Shown piece by piece: positions 1 to 8,036 of a stretch of DNA of 64,000 nt. Within the stretch, counting starts at the first letter, position 1. Each line of letters opens with the position of its first letter. The stretch lies in the NCBI RefSeq assembly GCF_024979315.1, contig NZ_JANLCK010000002.1, positions 186,001 to 250,000 on the forward strand, read 5' to 3'. Source of the DNA: Herbiconiux oxytropis. Its GTDB lineage: Bacteria; Actinomycetota; Actinomycetes; Actinomycetales; Microbacteriaceae. The translations under genes and the position numbers were made by a program. The notes under the pieces are model-generated. The model had not been told where the DNA came from and ran no database searches. It worked only from the letters and a program-made list of their open reading frames with translations.

Positions 1-55
1 CTTTGGGTGATCGGTGATGGTGTGTTCACGGTAGAAGCGTCCGCGGCGGGCCGAC

Positions 56-70
56 AGAGGCCTTGGTCCC
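56..70. promoter_or_regulatory. DosR-like box 1
   Basis: The 15-mer AGAGGCCTTGGTCCC matches 13 of 15 positions of the box at 4241-4255 and resembles the GAGGACCTTTGGCCC type of DevR/DosR site known in mycobacteria. A flanking GGCCGAC is also shared by the two copies. It would serve a gene beyond the left edge or the adjacent SHOCT gene region. Bases 1-103 hold no gene. The regulator assignment is inference. Confidence 0.4.
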
Positions 71-103
71 CCCTCACGAAGTCGAGTGCCCGATCACGTC
101 GCC

Positions 104-481
104 CTAGGCGGATGCGAGGGCGCGGCCCTTGAGCAAGGCGAACTCGTCGACCGTGATCGCACCGTCGTCCAGCAACGCCTTGGCCTTCTCGATCTCGTCC
201 ACCGGTGTCCGTGGGTGGTCCTCCTCCCCGTCGAACGTCTGCCGGAGCTGGGACGCGGCTCGAGCCGCCCGTTCCTGCATCGCGGGCCCGCGCACGACCA
301 GGTAGACCAACGCGGTGAGGAAGGGCACGAACACCAGTGCGACGATCCAGAGAGCTTTCCACCACCCGTTGAGGTCATGATCCTGGAAGAGGTCGGCCAC
401 GACCGCGATGAGAGCCAGCAGGTAGGCAGCGAAAGCGAAGACCCAGAACAACGACCAGATGAGGTCCCACAGGTGGATCAC
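104..481 (-). CDS. SHOCT-domain membrane protein (PLDc_N-like plus SHOCT)
   Basis: Small membrane protein of 125 aa. Two hydrophobic segments (about residues 5-25 and 40-60) form a phospholipase-D-nuclease-N-like hairpin. The C-terminal 30 residues are a SHOCT domain with the usual pattern of an EIEKAKALLDDGAITVDEF-type helix pair. SHOCT proteins are short oligomerisation or membrane-tethering modules of unknown biochemical role. I chose the GTG at 481 because AAGGGAA lies seven bases upstream. An ATG at 502 is in frame and adds seven residues, but has no ribosome binding site. A GGGA/TCCC dyad lies about 90 bp upstream. A second SHOCT gene is at 60004-60396. Function is unknown, but the domain calls are solid. 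Confidence 0.75.
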   Translation of the reverse strand: MIHLWDLIWSLFWVFAFAAYLLALIAVVADLFQDHDLNGWWKALWIVALVFVPFLTALVYLVVRGPAMQERAARAASQLRQTFDGEEDHPRTPVDEIEKAKALLDDGAITVDEFALLKGRALASA

Positions 482-566
482 GACGGTTCCCTTCGTAGAC
501 ATTCGAGACCGGTCGGAGTGATCGATCCCACTCGTCCAGAGTGGGGGCGACGATGTCTCGCGGGTA

Positions 567-580
567 GGGAACTAGGTCCC
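567..580. promoter_or_regulatory. DosR-like dyad upstream of the SHOCT gene
   Basis: GGGAACTAGGTCCC is a near-perfect dyad (GGGA...TCCC) that fits the core of the DosR consensus GGGACTWWAGTCCC in most positions. It lies about 85 bp before the SHOCT gene start. Regulator identity is inferred. Confidence 0.4.
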
Positions 581-653
581 GGACCACTCGTGATCGATGC
601 GGAGTGACCTACGCCCCTACCCACTCGCCGCGACTCCGGAGACGCTGGTCCGA

Positions 654-665
654 CGTCGTACGACG
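654..665. promoter_or_regulatory. Perfect 12-bp palindrome
   Basis: CGTCGTACGACG is fully self-complementary and sits 38 bp before the start of the 40-aa ORF. It is a plausible dimeric-repressor operator, with no known factor assigned. Confidence 0.35.
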
Positions 666-703
666 CACGGGGAACCGATGACCGAGATGGCCGAAGGAGA
701 ACG

Positions 704-826
704 ATGAACGAGTCAGGACCGCACGACGGAGAGCGCGACCGCGACGAGGTCGAATCAACTCCGACCCAGCCTCTCGACGTCGCGGCCGTGATCAGAGCGC
801 TCGACGCCGCCGACGGACCCCGCTGA
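704..826 (+). CDS. Hypothetical 40-aa protein
   Basis: A short ORF preceded by AAGGAGA four bases before its ATG. The product is 40 residues, strongly charged and acidic (starts MNESGPHDGERDRDEVEST) and ends in a short amphipathic stretch with AAVIRALDAADG. I recognise no family. A strong hairpin (808-845) overlaps the last codons and stop, which suggests a real transcription unit ending here. It is convergent with the DUF1269 gene. The good ribosome binding site and terminator support it; the length and lack of homology argue for caution. Confidence 0.45.
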   Translation: MNESGPHDGERDRDEVESTPTQPLDVAAVIRALDAADGPR

Positions 827-845
827 TGAGCAGGGTCCGTCGGCG
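808..845. terminator. Hairpin between convergent genes
   Basis: CGCCGACGGACCC (808-820) pairs perfectly with GGGTCCGTCGGCG (833-845) around a 12-base loop. There is no U-tract, as is common in actinobacteria. It can serve both the 40-aa ORF and the gad-DUF1269 operon. Confidence 0.7.
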
Positions 846-866
846 TGCGCGGTGGTGGTCGGCCTG

Positions 867-1385
867 TCACCGCATCAGCGCATCGAGGATCTTCTTGTCG
901 CCCTCGTCCACCGCCTTGGCCACGGCGCGATAATCACCGTGATCGATCGCCTTGTCGAGCTTCTTCGTGGCGTGCTCGATAGCGGCATCGACGCGGTCCA
1001 GATAGACGTCGTCGAGCACGACGACGATGGCCGACGAGCCGGCCGGCAACCACTCCTCGGCGTCGACTCCGATCGTGTTCTCCTCGTGACGCTTCACGAG
1101 CGCCGACACACCCGCCCCTGCACCGGCGCCGACGACGCCGAGCAGGAGCAGCGGAGGAGCGAAGAGTCCGACGGCCAGGCCGGCCACGGCACCGAGCGCC
1201 GTGCCGACAGCGATGAGTCTCCCGCCGTGCTCTTCCACGCGCACCCGCCCGTCCTCGCTCCGGGAGAGCACGACGGCGGCGACCACCGACGTGTCGTCGA
1301 GCGCCCTGACGGCTGCGAAGTCGCGTTCCGCGGCCGCCGGATCGTCGTAGGCTCCGACGACGAGCACCAGGTTTCGTTCAGTCAT
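867..1385 (-). CDS. DUF1269-family membrane protein
   Basis: A 172-aa protein that starts MTERNLVLVVGAYDDPAAAERDF, the typical DUF1269 opening with a beta-strand and alpha/beta fold. A glycine- and alanine-rich hydrophobic hairpin follows at about residues 65-95 (GTALGAVAGLAVGLFAPPL). The remainder is a charged C-terminal half ending in lysine-rich helices. DUF1269 proteins are small stress-associated membrane proteins without a known reaction. Its ATG overlaps the gadC stop (ATGA), so it is the third gene of the gadB-gadC operon, suggesting a role in acid or hypoxia stress. No other start fits as well. Confidence 0.8.
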   Translation of the reverse strand: MTERNLVLVVGAYDDPAAAERDFAAVRALDDTSVVAAVVLSRSEDGRVRVEEHGGRLIAVGTALGAVAGLAVGLFAPPLLLLGVVGAGAGAGVSALVKRHEENTIGVDAEEWLPAGSSAIVVVLDDVYLDRVDAAIEHATKKLDKAIDHGDYRAVAKAVDEGDKKILDALMR

Positions 1386-2788
1386 GATGTGTCCTTTCCT
1401 TGTGTGCGGTCCCATCCCGGTCTGCGGAATGCGTAGAAGATCAGAGCGGGGCTTCCCAGCACCGCGATGACGAGAGCCACGATCCACGGGTACGCCGATG
1501 GATCGAAGGCCGTGAAGCCCTGCGGCGGCACGAACGCGAGCACGAACGCCGCGAGGCAAGCGACGAAGCCGACGCCCGCCACGATGCTCAGCGCCGGCAC
1601 CCGATAGGTGCGCTTGACGTCTGGCCGCTTGCGCCGCAGCACGATCGCCGCAGCGAACATCAGCATGTACATGATCAGGTAGAGCGCCGCAGCCATGTCG
1701 ACGAGCGCCACGAAGGCTGCGCTCACGTTCGGCACGATCACGAAGATGGCGGCCAGCAGCGTGACGAGCGTGCCTTGCAGCATGAGGATCCCGGACTGCA
1801 CGCCCGCCTTGTTGCGCTTCTGCAGCACCGGAGGGAGCAACCCGGTCTCCGCAGCCGCGAGGAGGCCTTTCGAGGGGCCCGCGATCCACGTCACCACCGA
1901 CGCCAGAGCGCCTGCGGCGATGAGTGCGGACACCACGGCCGTCGCCCAGCCCAGCCCCCACTGGTCGAAGTAGGCCTGGAAGGCCAGCATGATGCCGTTG
2001 GTGAGCCCGAGCTGCTTCTCGGGCACCGCGATCGAGATGGCGAGGGTGGGCAGGATGAACACCAGGAGGATGAGCACCGCCGCCAGGAACACCGAACGGG
2101 GATAGCCCCGGCCTGGATCCTTCAGCTGGTTGACGTGGACGGCGTTGACCTCCATGCCGGCATACGCGAGCACGTTGGAGACGATGAGCACGATCGACGC
2201 GATGCCGGTGAAGGGCGGGATGATCGCCGAAGGCTCCAGAGACACATTGCTCTCCCGTCCGCTCCCCAGCCAGATGAAGCCGAAGACGATCAGGAGCACG
2301 GCGGGCAGCAGCGTGCCCAGGATGCCGCCCCACGATCCCAGCTTGGCGAACAGGTTGCCCCCGCGCAGCGTGACCAGGGTGGATCCCCAGTACAGCACCA
2401 GGATCACGATCGCGGTGAAGAGCCCCGAACCGGACAACGACGGGTCCAGGAACGTGAACGCGAGGGCGGCCGCGATGAAGGCGATCTGGGTCGGGTACCA
2501 GACGACGTTCTGGATCCACTGGAGCCAGACCGCGAGGAATCCCCAGCGGTTGCCGAAGGCCTCCCGCACCCAGACGTACACGCCGCCCTTCCATCCCGTG
2601 GCCAGTTCGGCGGCCACCAGCGCCGTCGGGATGAGGAACAGCACCGCCGGGATGATGTAGAGGGTCACACTGCCGAGCCCGTAGATGGCCATAGCGGGGA
2701 GCGAACGGAGACTCGCGACCACCACGAGGGTGAGGAGCGCGAGCTGCCCCACCCCGAGGTAGGTCGAGACCTTGCTCTGTGCCGACAC
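1382..2788 (-). CDS. gadC: APC-family amino-acid antiporter, GadC-like
   Basis: A 468-aa polytopic protein with about twelve membrane segments of the amino acid-polyamine-organocation family. By position behind glutamate decarboxylase it is the probable glutamate/GABA antiporter that imports glutamate and exports GABA, removing one cytoplasmic proton per cycle. Motifs include the early GWKGGVYVW loop in the TM2-3 region and the APC repeat arrangement. The C-terminus (after FYAFRRPGWDRTQG) is short compared with the enteric GadC C-plug, so the pH gating described there may be absent. The gadB stop lies about 9 bp upstream, and its own stop overlaps the DUF1269 start. Substrate is inferred from context. 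Confidence 0.8.
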   Translation of the reverse strand: MSAQSKVSTYLGVGQLALLTLVVVASLRSLPAMAIYGLGSVTLYIIPAVLFLIPTALVAAELATGWKGGVYVWVREAFGNRWGFLAVWLQWIQNVVWYPTQIAFIAAALAFTFLDPSLSGSGLFTAIVILVLYWGSTLVTLRGGNLFAKLGSWGGILGTLLPAVLLIVFGFIWLGSGRESNVSLEPSAIIPPFTGIASIVLIVSNVLAYAGMEVNAVHVNQLKDPGRGYPRSVFLAAVLILLVFILPTLAISIAVPEKQLGLTNGIMLAFQAYFDQWGLGWATAVVSALIAAGALASVVTWIAGPSKGLLAAAETGLLPPVLQKRNKAGVQSGILMLQGTLVTLLAAIFVIVPNVSAAFVALVDMAAALYLIMYMLMFAAAIVLRRKRPDVKRTYRVPALSIVAGVGFVACLAAFVLAFVPPQGFTAFDPSAYPWIVALVIAVLGSPALIFYAFRRPGWDRTQGKDTS

Positions 2789-2797
2789 GTCGATGGC

Positions 2798-4174
2798 CTA
2801 GTGGTGGAAGCCCGGCCGCTGGCCCTCGGTGGGCATCGGCGACGTCAGGGCGTCGAGGTAGGCGGTCTCGGTCTCGATGTCGGCGAGCAGTTCCGCCGCC
2901 AGATCCATGCTCAGTCCGTTGCGCACCACGATGCGCTGCACGGTGAGCCCCGTCAGAGCCTCGGGCATCGGATAGGCCGGAACGAGCCAGCCTCTCTGCC
3001 GCAGCCTGTCCTGAAGGTGGTAGAGGTTCCAGTTCGACGTGTGCCCGTGGCGGAGATACCAGGCGAACACGGGGATGTCGCTGCCGTCGTTCCACAACTC
3101 GAACGCATCGAGCTTCGCGATGCCGGCGGAGAGGAACCTGGCGACGTCCTGCGCCGACTGATGCACCGCCCGGTAGCCCTCGAATCCCAGGCGGAGGAAC
3201 ATGTAGTACTGCAGCAGCACCTGGGCACCCGGGCGGGAGAAGTTCAACGCGAAAGTCGGCATCGTCCCTCCGAGATAGCTCACGTCGAAGATCAGGTCCT
3301 CCGGCAGCCACTCCCGGCGACGCCACACCACCCAGCCCAGGCCCGGATACACGAGCCCGTACTTGTGGCCCGAGGTGCTGATCGAGTGCACTCGTTCGAC
3401 CCGGAAGTCCCAGAGCAGATCCGGTTGCAGGAACGGAGCGATCATCGCGCCGGAGGCCCCATCGACGTGGATGGGGATGTCGAGTCCCGAAGAGGCCTGG
3501 ATCTCGTCCAACGCTCGAGCGATCTCGGCCACGGCCTCGTACATGCCGGTGTAGGTGACTCCCATGATGGCGACGACCCCGATGGTGTTCTCGTCGACGA
3601 GCTCGGGAAGATGATGCCCGTCGAGCACGCGGTGCTCTATGGTGATGGGCACGAACCGCGGTTCGACATCGAAGTAGTTGCAGAACTTCTCCCAGCAGAC
3701 CTGAACCGCAGACGACATCACGAGGTTGGGCCGGGACGCGTCCGCACCGGCGATGCGGCGGCCCTTCTGCCAGCGCCGCTTCAGGGCGAGCCCGCCGAGC
3801 ATGCACGCCTCGGAGGAGCCGATGGTCGAGGTCCCGATGGTCTCTTCCGCGTCGGGCGCGTTCCAGAGGTTCGCGAGCATGTGCCAGCAGCGGTCCTCGA
3901 TGGCGGCGGTCTGAGGGTACTCGTCCTTATCGATCATGTTCTTGTCGAACGAGGACTGATACACCTGCTTGGCGGCGTCGTCCATCCAGGTCCCGACGAA
4001 GGTGGCGAGATTCAGCCGTGAGTTGCCGTCCAGCATGGTCTCGTCCTCGACGATCTGCCGCGCCGTCTCGGGCAGGGACTCCTGCCGCGGCATGACGTGC
4101 CTGGAGGTGATCGTCGCCTCCCCCGGACGGGTGAACTGCGGGGTGAGTGCGCCGTCTGCGGGGCGTGTGCTCAT
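2798..4174 (-). CDS. gadB: Glutamate decarboxylase
   Basis: A 458-aa PLP-dependent group II decarboxylase that converts glutamate to GABA and CO2, consuming a proton. The PLP-binding lysine is in the motif STSGHKYGLVYPG (about residue 270), and the upstream HVDGASG motif carries the cofactor-contacting Asp. The length matches bacterial GadA/GadB. The ATG at 4174 follows GAGG by about seven bases. First gene of gadB-gadC-DUF1269. A DosR-like box lies about 67 bp upstream, in DNA shared with the divergent hydrolase gene. The substrate glutamate could come from the arginine/proline pathway encoded at 23.5-30.3 kb. Confidence 0.93.
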   Translation of the reverse strand: MSTRPADGALTPQFTRPGEATITSRHVMPRQESLPETARQIVEDETMLDGNSRLNLATFVGTWMDDAAKQVYQSSFDKNMIDKDEYPQTAAIEDRCWHMLANLWNAPDAEETIGTSTIGSSEACMLGGLALKRRWQKGRRIAGADASRPNLVMSSAVQVCWEKFCNYFDVEPRFVPITIEHRVLDGHHLPELVDENTIGVVAIMGVTYTGMYEAVAEIARALDEIQASSGLDIPIHVDGASGAMIAPFLQPDLLWDFRVERVHSISTSGHKYGLVYPGLGWVVWRRREWLPEDLIFDVSYLGGTMPTFALNFSRPGAQVLLQYYMFLRLGFEGYRAVHQSAQDVARFLSAGIAKLDAFELWNDGSDIPVFAWYLRHGHTSNWNLYHLQDRLRQRGWLVPAYPMPEALTGLTVQRIVVRNGLSMDLAAELLADIETETAYLDALTSPMPTEGQRPGFHH

Positions 4175-4240
4175 CAGGTCCTCTTTCCGATCTCTCGTCC
4201 AACGTGCGACGAGATTAGGTCGGACCGCCGGCGGCCGACC

Positions 4241-4255
4241 AGAGGCTTTGGGCCC
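4241..4255. promoter_or_regulatory. DosR-like box 3 between gadB and the divergent hydrolase
   Basis: AGAGGCTTTGGGCCC is nearly identical to the copy at 56-70. It lies about 70 bp from both the gadB start and the hydrolase start, so one site could control both directions. The DosR assignment is an analogy. Confidence 0.45.
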
Positions 4256-4326
4256 TTACGCCCACCGGTCGGGCAGGCGAGAGTGGCGGAGGGCCGTCAC
4301 CGAGGCCCCACGAGGAAGGCGTAGAC

Positions 4327-5286
4327 ATGTGCACAGCGATCAGGTTCTCCGACGGGAACGGTCATCTCTATCTGGCGCGCAATCTCGACTGGGAGTCGGG
4401 ATACGGCGAGCAGGTGGTCGTCACGCCGAGCGGAACCACCGCCACGTCGCCGTTCGGCGCCGTGGCGGCCACGCCGCACGCCGTCATCGGGATGGGCATC
4501 GTGGAGCAGGGCACTCCGCTGTACTTCGACTGCGGCAACGACGCCGGTCTCGCCGTGGCGGGTCTCAACTTCCCGGGCTACGCCCACTACGCACCCGGCC
4601 CGGTGGAGGGCGCGACGAACGTCGCCGCCTTCGAGTTCCCGCTCTGGGCCGCGTCGCAGTTCAGCAGTGTCGACGAGGTCGAAGCTGCACTCGCCCACGT
4701 CGTCATCGTCGACCGGCCCATCGACGAGAAGTACCCGAGCTCTCTGCTGCACTGGATCATCGGTGATGCCGAGCGCTCCATCGTCGTCGAGCACACGGAG
4801 GACGGTCTGCACGTCTTCGATGACGACGTCGACGTGCTGGCGAACCAGCCGGGCTTCGGCTGGCATCACGACAACCTGCGCAACTACCTCAATGCGTCGC
4901 CCGACTTCCCCGACAACCGTGTGGTCGGGCGGGCGCACCTCACCCCGTTCGGCTCGGGGTCGCAGATGCGGGGGATCCCCGGCGACTACTACTCCCCGTC
5001 GAGGTTCGTGCGTGCGGCCTACGTGAATGCGCACTATCCCGGGAAGTCCGACGAGATGGAGAACGTCAACCGTGCGTTCCACACCCTGCAGCAGGTGGCC
5101 ATGGTCGAGGGCTCAGCCGCGATGAGCTCCGGAGAGTTCGAGAAGACGATCTACACGGGGCTCTTCTCGTCCCGAACCGGCCGCTACTACTGGAACACCT
5201 ATGACGACTCGACGATCCGCAGCGTCGCGCTCGACGACCACGGGCTCGCGCTCGAGGCACGTGGGATCAGCGTGCGCGGCAGCTGA
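4327..5286 (+). CDS. Choloylglycine-hydrolase family linear amide hydrolase
   Basis: A 319-aa N-terminal-nucleophile hydrolase. After removal of Met1, Cys2 becomes the catalytic nucleophile. The family residues are all visible: Cys2, Arg18 and Asp21 (ARNLDW), Asn81 (GLNFPGY), Asn173 and Arg226 (PSRFVR). The family includes bile salt hydrolases, penicillin V acylases and acyl-homoserine-lactone acylases. Residues alone do not settle the substrate, and an environmental actinobacterium makes bile salts unlikely. No signal peptide is possible because Cys2 must be terminal. GAGGAAGG precedes the ATG. It is divergent from gadB with a shared DosR-like box, so it may belong to the same stress regulon. 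Confidence 0.88.
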   Translation: MCTAIRFSDGNGHLYLARNLDWESGYGEQVVVTPSGTTATSPFGAVAATPHAVIGMGIVEQGTPLYFDCGNDAGLAVAGLNFPGYAHYAPGPVEGATNVAAFEFPLWAASQFSSVDEVEAALAHVVIVDRPIDEKYPSSLLHWIIGDAERSIVVEHTEDGLHVFDDDVDVLANQPGFGWHHDNLRNYLNASPDFPDNRVVGRAHLTPFGSGSQMRGIPGDYYSPSRFVRAAYVNAHYPGKSDEMENVNRAFHTLQQVAMVEGSAAMSSGEFEKTIYTGLFSSRTGRYYWNTYDDSTIRSVALDDHGLALEARGISVRGS

Positions 5287-5346
5287 CTGTCAGGACGAGG
5301 CGTGGGAGAAGCCAGGCGTCGAGGATGCTGGAGTCGATCCGGGCGC

Positions 5347-6405
5347 TCACGCGTCCGACCCTATCGAGTCGGCGGCGGAATGCCGGTCGACGCCGCAGGA
5401 GTCGCGCACGTGCAGCGCGGGGGCGAGGGACACGAGGCGGGTGGGGCGCTCGGGATCCGCGATGCGGGCGACCAGCAGCTCGAGCGCCTGACGGCCCATG
5501 CCCGCGACATCCTGCGCCAGTGCGGTGATCCGGGGCTCGAAGAGGTCGGCCCATTCGAAGTCGTCGAACGAGGCCAGGGCGATGTCCTGCGGCACGCGCA
5601 GCCCGAGCCCACGGAAGGCCCGCATGGCGCCGATGGTCATGGCGTTGTTGAGGGCCACCACGGCCTCCGGGCGACGACGCCCGAGCAGCTCGAGCAGCGC
5701 ACGCTCCGACGACTCCGCGTTCGAGTTGCCCACGACGACGAGTTCCGGATCGACCTCGAGCCCCCGTGCGGCGAAGGCCGCGCGGAAGCCCTCGAGGCGC
5801 TCATCGGTGGAGCGGATGCCAGGGGTTCCGGCGAGCACCGCGATCTCGCGGTGTCCATGCTCGAGCATGTGCGAGGTGAGGCGCTTCGTCGAGTCGATGC
5901 CCTCGGCGAAGACCTGGTCGGCGTCCACCTCCCGCACGTGCCGATCGATCAGCACGAGCGGGATCCCGCTCGCTTCGAGCAGCGGCATCGTCAACCGCTG
6001 CGAGTCGACGCCCGGGGCCACGATGATCCCGTCGACCCGGCGTTCGAGGAAGGTGTTGACGGTTCGCACCTCGATCTCGGCGTCATCGCGTGAGTCACCG
6101 ATCATGAGCGTGTAACCGGCTTCGCTCGCGGCGGTCTCCATCGCGTTGACGAGGTTCGCGATGTAGGGGTTGGTGAGGATCGGCACGCACATACCGATGG
6201 TGTGCGTGCGTCCGGCGGCCAGAGCCCTGGCGAGGGTGTTGTGCCGGTAGCCGGTCTCCCGGATCGCGGCCTCGACCTTCTTCCGGGTGGAATCGCTCAC
6301 CCGGCGGGTCTCGTTGAGGACGTGGGAGACGGTGGCTCCCGAGACGCCGGCACGGCGGGCAACGTCGTCCATCGTCGGCACAGCGAACCTCGCAACTCTC
6401 GGCAT
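5347..6405 (-). CDS. LacI-family transcriptional regulator of the downstream kinase/ABC operon
   Basis: A 352-aa LacI/GalR repressor. The N-terminal helix-turn-helix plus hinge helix is at about residues 12-60 (MDDVARRAGVSGATVSHVLN, then a RALAAGRTHTIG hinge). A periplasmic-binding-protein-like sensor domain follows. The ATG at 6405 is chosen; a TTG just before it and an internal start near the helix-turn-helix are alternatives, and the ribosome binding site is weak. It is divergent from the FGGY kinase gene. Three copies of a GTAAGCGCTTGC operator lie in the shared gap, so it very likely represses that operon and itself. The ligand is unknown, probably the imported sugar. Confidence 0.88.
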   Translation of the reverse strand: MPRVARFAVPTMDDVARRAGVSGATVSHVLNETRRVSDSTRKKVEAAIRETGYRHNTLARALAAGRTHTIGMCVPILTNPYIANLVNAMETAASEAGYTLMIGDSRDDAEIEVRTVNTFLERRVDGIIVAPGVDSQRLTMPLLEASGIPLVLIDRHVREVDADQVFAEGIDSTKRLTSHMLEHGHREIAVLAGTPGIRSTDERLEGFRAAFAARGLEVDPELVVVGNSNAESSERALLELLGRRRPEAVVALNNAMTIGAMRAFRGLGLRVPQDIALASFDDFEWADLFEPRITALAQDVAGMGRQALELLVARIADPERPTRLVSLAPALHVRDSCGVDRHSAADSIGSDA

Positions 6406-6437
6406 CAAGGGTGGGGTCCACGCTATACCCGCTCGGC

Positions 6438-6484
6438 GTAAGCGCTTGCATGTTCGCGAAGTAAGCGCTTGCGCAAGGGCTTAC
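6438..6484. promoter_or_regulatory. Triple LacI-family operator
   Basis: GTAAGCGCTTGC occurs at 6438-6449 and 6461-6472. An inverted copy with one mismatch (GCAAGGGCTTAC) follows at 6473-6484. Each has the palindromic AAGCGCTT-type core with central CG that LacI proteins read. Copies 1 and 2 are 23 bp apart, about two helical turns. The array lies between divergent lacI and the kinase operon. Confidence 0.75.
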
Positions 6485-6557
6485 GTGTCCTCTAGTGTGG
6501 CCAGCACCGAGCGACACCGCGATGCGGACGCTCCCGGACCAATGGAGGTTTCGACCG

Positions 6558-8036
6558 ATGCGCGATGTCTATCTCGGTGTCGACTTGGGCACGTCGAGTG
6601 CCAAAGCCGTGCTGCTCGATGGGCAGGGGCTCGTGCTCGCGCAGGCCCAGAGCCGCTACGACGTGCATCGTCCCGCCTCCGACTGGGCTGAACAGGATCC
6701 CGAGTCGTGGTGGCGAGCGGTCTGCGGCGTGATCTCCGACGTGCTCAGCCGGGGTCCGTTCCGGGTGCTCTCGGTCGGGCTCGCGGGCCAGATGCACGGC
6801 CTGGTGCTGGTCGACGACGCCGGGCTCCCCACACGCAACGCCATCATCTGGTCCGACTCGCGCTCCCGGGCGCAGGAGCGCATCTGGGCCGACCGCGTAG
6901 GGAACGACACCGTCACGACCACCACGGGGTTCCCCATCGCCACGGGCTTCGCCGGAGTCAGCCTGAGCTGGGTGCGAGACGAGGAGCCCGAGGCCTACGG
7001 GCGGGCTTCGACGGTGCTGCTGCCCAAGGACTTCATCCGCTACCGCCTCACGGGAGAGCTCTCGACCGAGCCGACGGATGCCGGCGGGTCGCTGCTCTAC
7101 GACATCCGCCATCACACGCCGGCCACCGCCATCATGTCCGAGCTCGAACTCGACCCGGACCTCTTCCCCTCCGTGGTGCCGAGCCTCTCGGTGAGCGGAG
7201 CCGTCTCCTCCGAGGCCGCCAGGGAGACCGGGCTCGCGGCCGGCACACCCGTGGCTGCGGGAGGCAGCGACCAGTCGATGGGGACGATGGTGCTCGGACT
7301 CGAAGACCCCTCCCGAGTGGCGATCGCCATCAGCTCAGGGGGCACCGTGTTCAAGCGCACCGCCCGACCGCTCGACAGCCGGTTCGGCCTGCACGTGATG
7401 CCGCACGCGGTCGAGGGGACATGGCTCGCCATGGGAGTGGTGCTCTCGGCCGGTCTCGGCATCGACTGGCTCGCCGACCGCGTCTTCGGCGAGCAGCGCT
7501 CCCCCGCAGCCCTCTCGGCGCTGATGGCCGACGCCGACGACGTGCCCGCCGGATCCGAAGGCCTCATGTTCTCGGCCGCCCTCGCGGGAACGCGCACACC
7601 GCGAGTCGACGCCTCGCGCCGCGGATCGCTCGTGGGTCTCGGCTTCGAGCACGGCAAGGCGCACATCGCCCGCGCCATGGTGGAGGGGGTCTGCGTGGGT
7701 CTCGACGCTTCCGTGCGGAGCATGGCGCAGGCCGGCGAGCCGATCCGGGAGATCGTCGTCTCCGGTGGAGGAGCGCGCTTCCCCGTCTGGCGCCAGACGC
7801 TCAGCGACGTCACCGGGCTCCCGGTCGTCGTGAGCTCCGATCTCGAGCATTCCGCCATGGGCGCGGCGTCGACCGGCGCTCTCGCCGTCGGCAGACCGCT
7901 CGAGACCGACTTCGGCACGCACGTGGGCGAGACCATCCACCCCGACCCCGCAGCCGTGGCGGTCTACTCCGAACTCCGATCCGAGCTGGCCTCCGTCGAG
8001 CTCGCCCTCGCGAACCGAAAGGAACCACAGTCATGA
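6558..8036 (+). CDS. xylB: FGGY-family carbohydrate kinase, xylulokinase-like
   Basis: A 492-aa sugar kinase with an ATP-dependent transfer to a ketose or polyol hydroxyl. The N-terminal LGTSSAKAVLLD phosphate loop, the GLAGQMHGLVLVD and IIWSDSR substrate-domain motifs and the C-terminal VVSGGGARFPVW adenosine motif are in the usual order. The ATG at 6558 is preceded nine bases away by GGAGG; earlier in-frame starts lack one and would lie in the operator region. It is the first gene of an operon with the ABC ATPase (ATGA overlap), permease and binding protein. Xylulose is the best guess from motif style, but other ketoses are possible. Confidence 0.82.
   Translation: MRDVYLGVDLGTSSAKAVLLDGQGLVLAQAQSRYDVHRPASDWAEQDPESWWRAVCGVISDVLSRGPFRVLSVGLAGQMHGLVLVDDAGLPTRNAIIWSDSRSRAQERIWADRVGNDTVTTTTGFPIATGFAGVSLSWVRDEEPEAYGRASTVLLPKDFIRYRLTGELSTEPTDAGGSLLYDIRHHTPATAIMSELELDPDLFPSVVPSLSVSGAVSSEAARETGLAAGTPVAAGGSDQSMGTMVLGLEDPSRVAIAISSGGTVFKRTARPLDSRFGLHVMPHAVEGTWLAMGVVLSAGLGIDWLADRVFGEQRSPAALSALMADADDVPAGSEGLMFSAALAGTRTPRVDASRRGSLVGLGFEHGKAHIARAMVEGVCVGLDASVRSMAQAGEPIREIVVSGGGARFPVWRQTLSDVTGLPVVVSSDLEHSAMGAASTGALAVGRPLETDFGTHVGETIHPDPAAVAVYSELRSELASVELALANRKEPQS

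Noticed and set aside
867-3806. A continuous 979-codon minus-strand frame ending in the DUF1269 protein
   Set aside because: Its first 800 codons are an out-of-frame reading of gadB and gadC with Arg/Pro/Ala-rich noise. The DUF1269 gene has its own ATG at 1385.
1400-4021. An 873-codon plus-strand frame opposite gadB/gadC
   Set aside because: Shadow of minus-strand genes in GC-rich DNA, with Arg/His/Glu-rich noise and no recognisable domain.
4327-5286. Bile salt hydrolase
   Set aside because: Catalytic residues only define the wider Ntn family, which includes penicillin and acyl-homoserine-lactone acylases.
6495-6557. An upstream start for the FGGY kinase
   Set aside because: The extra residues are non-conserved and precede the GGAGG site; the start at 6558 matches the family N-terminus.
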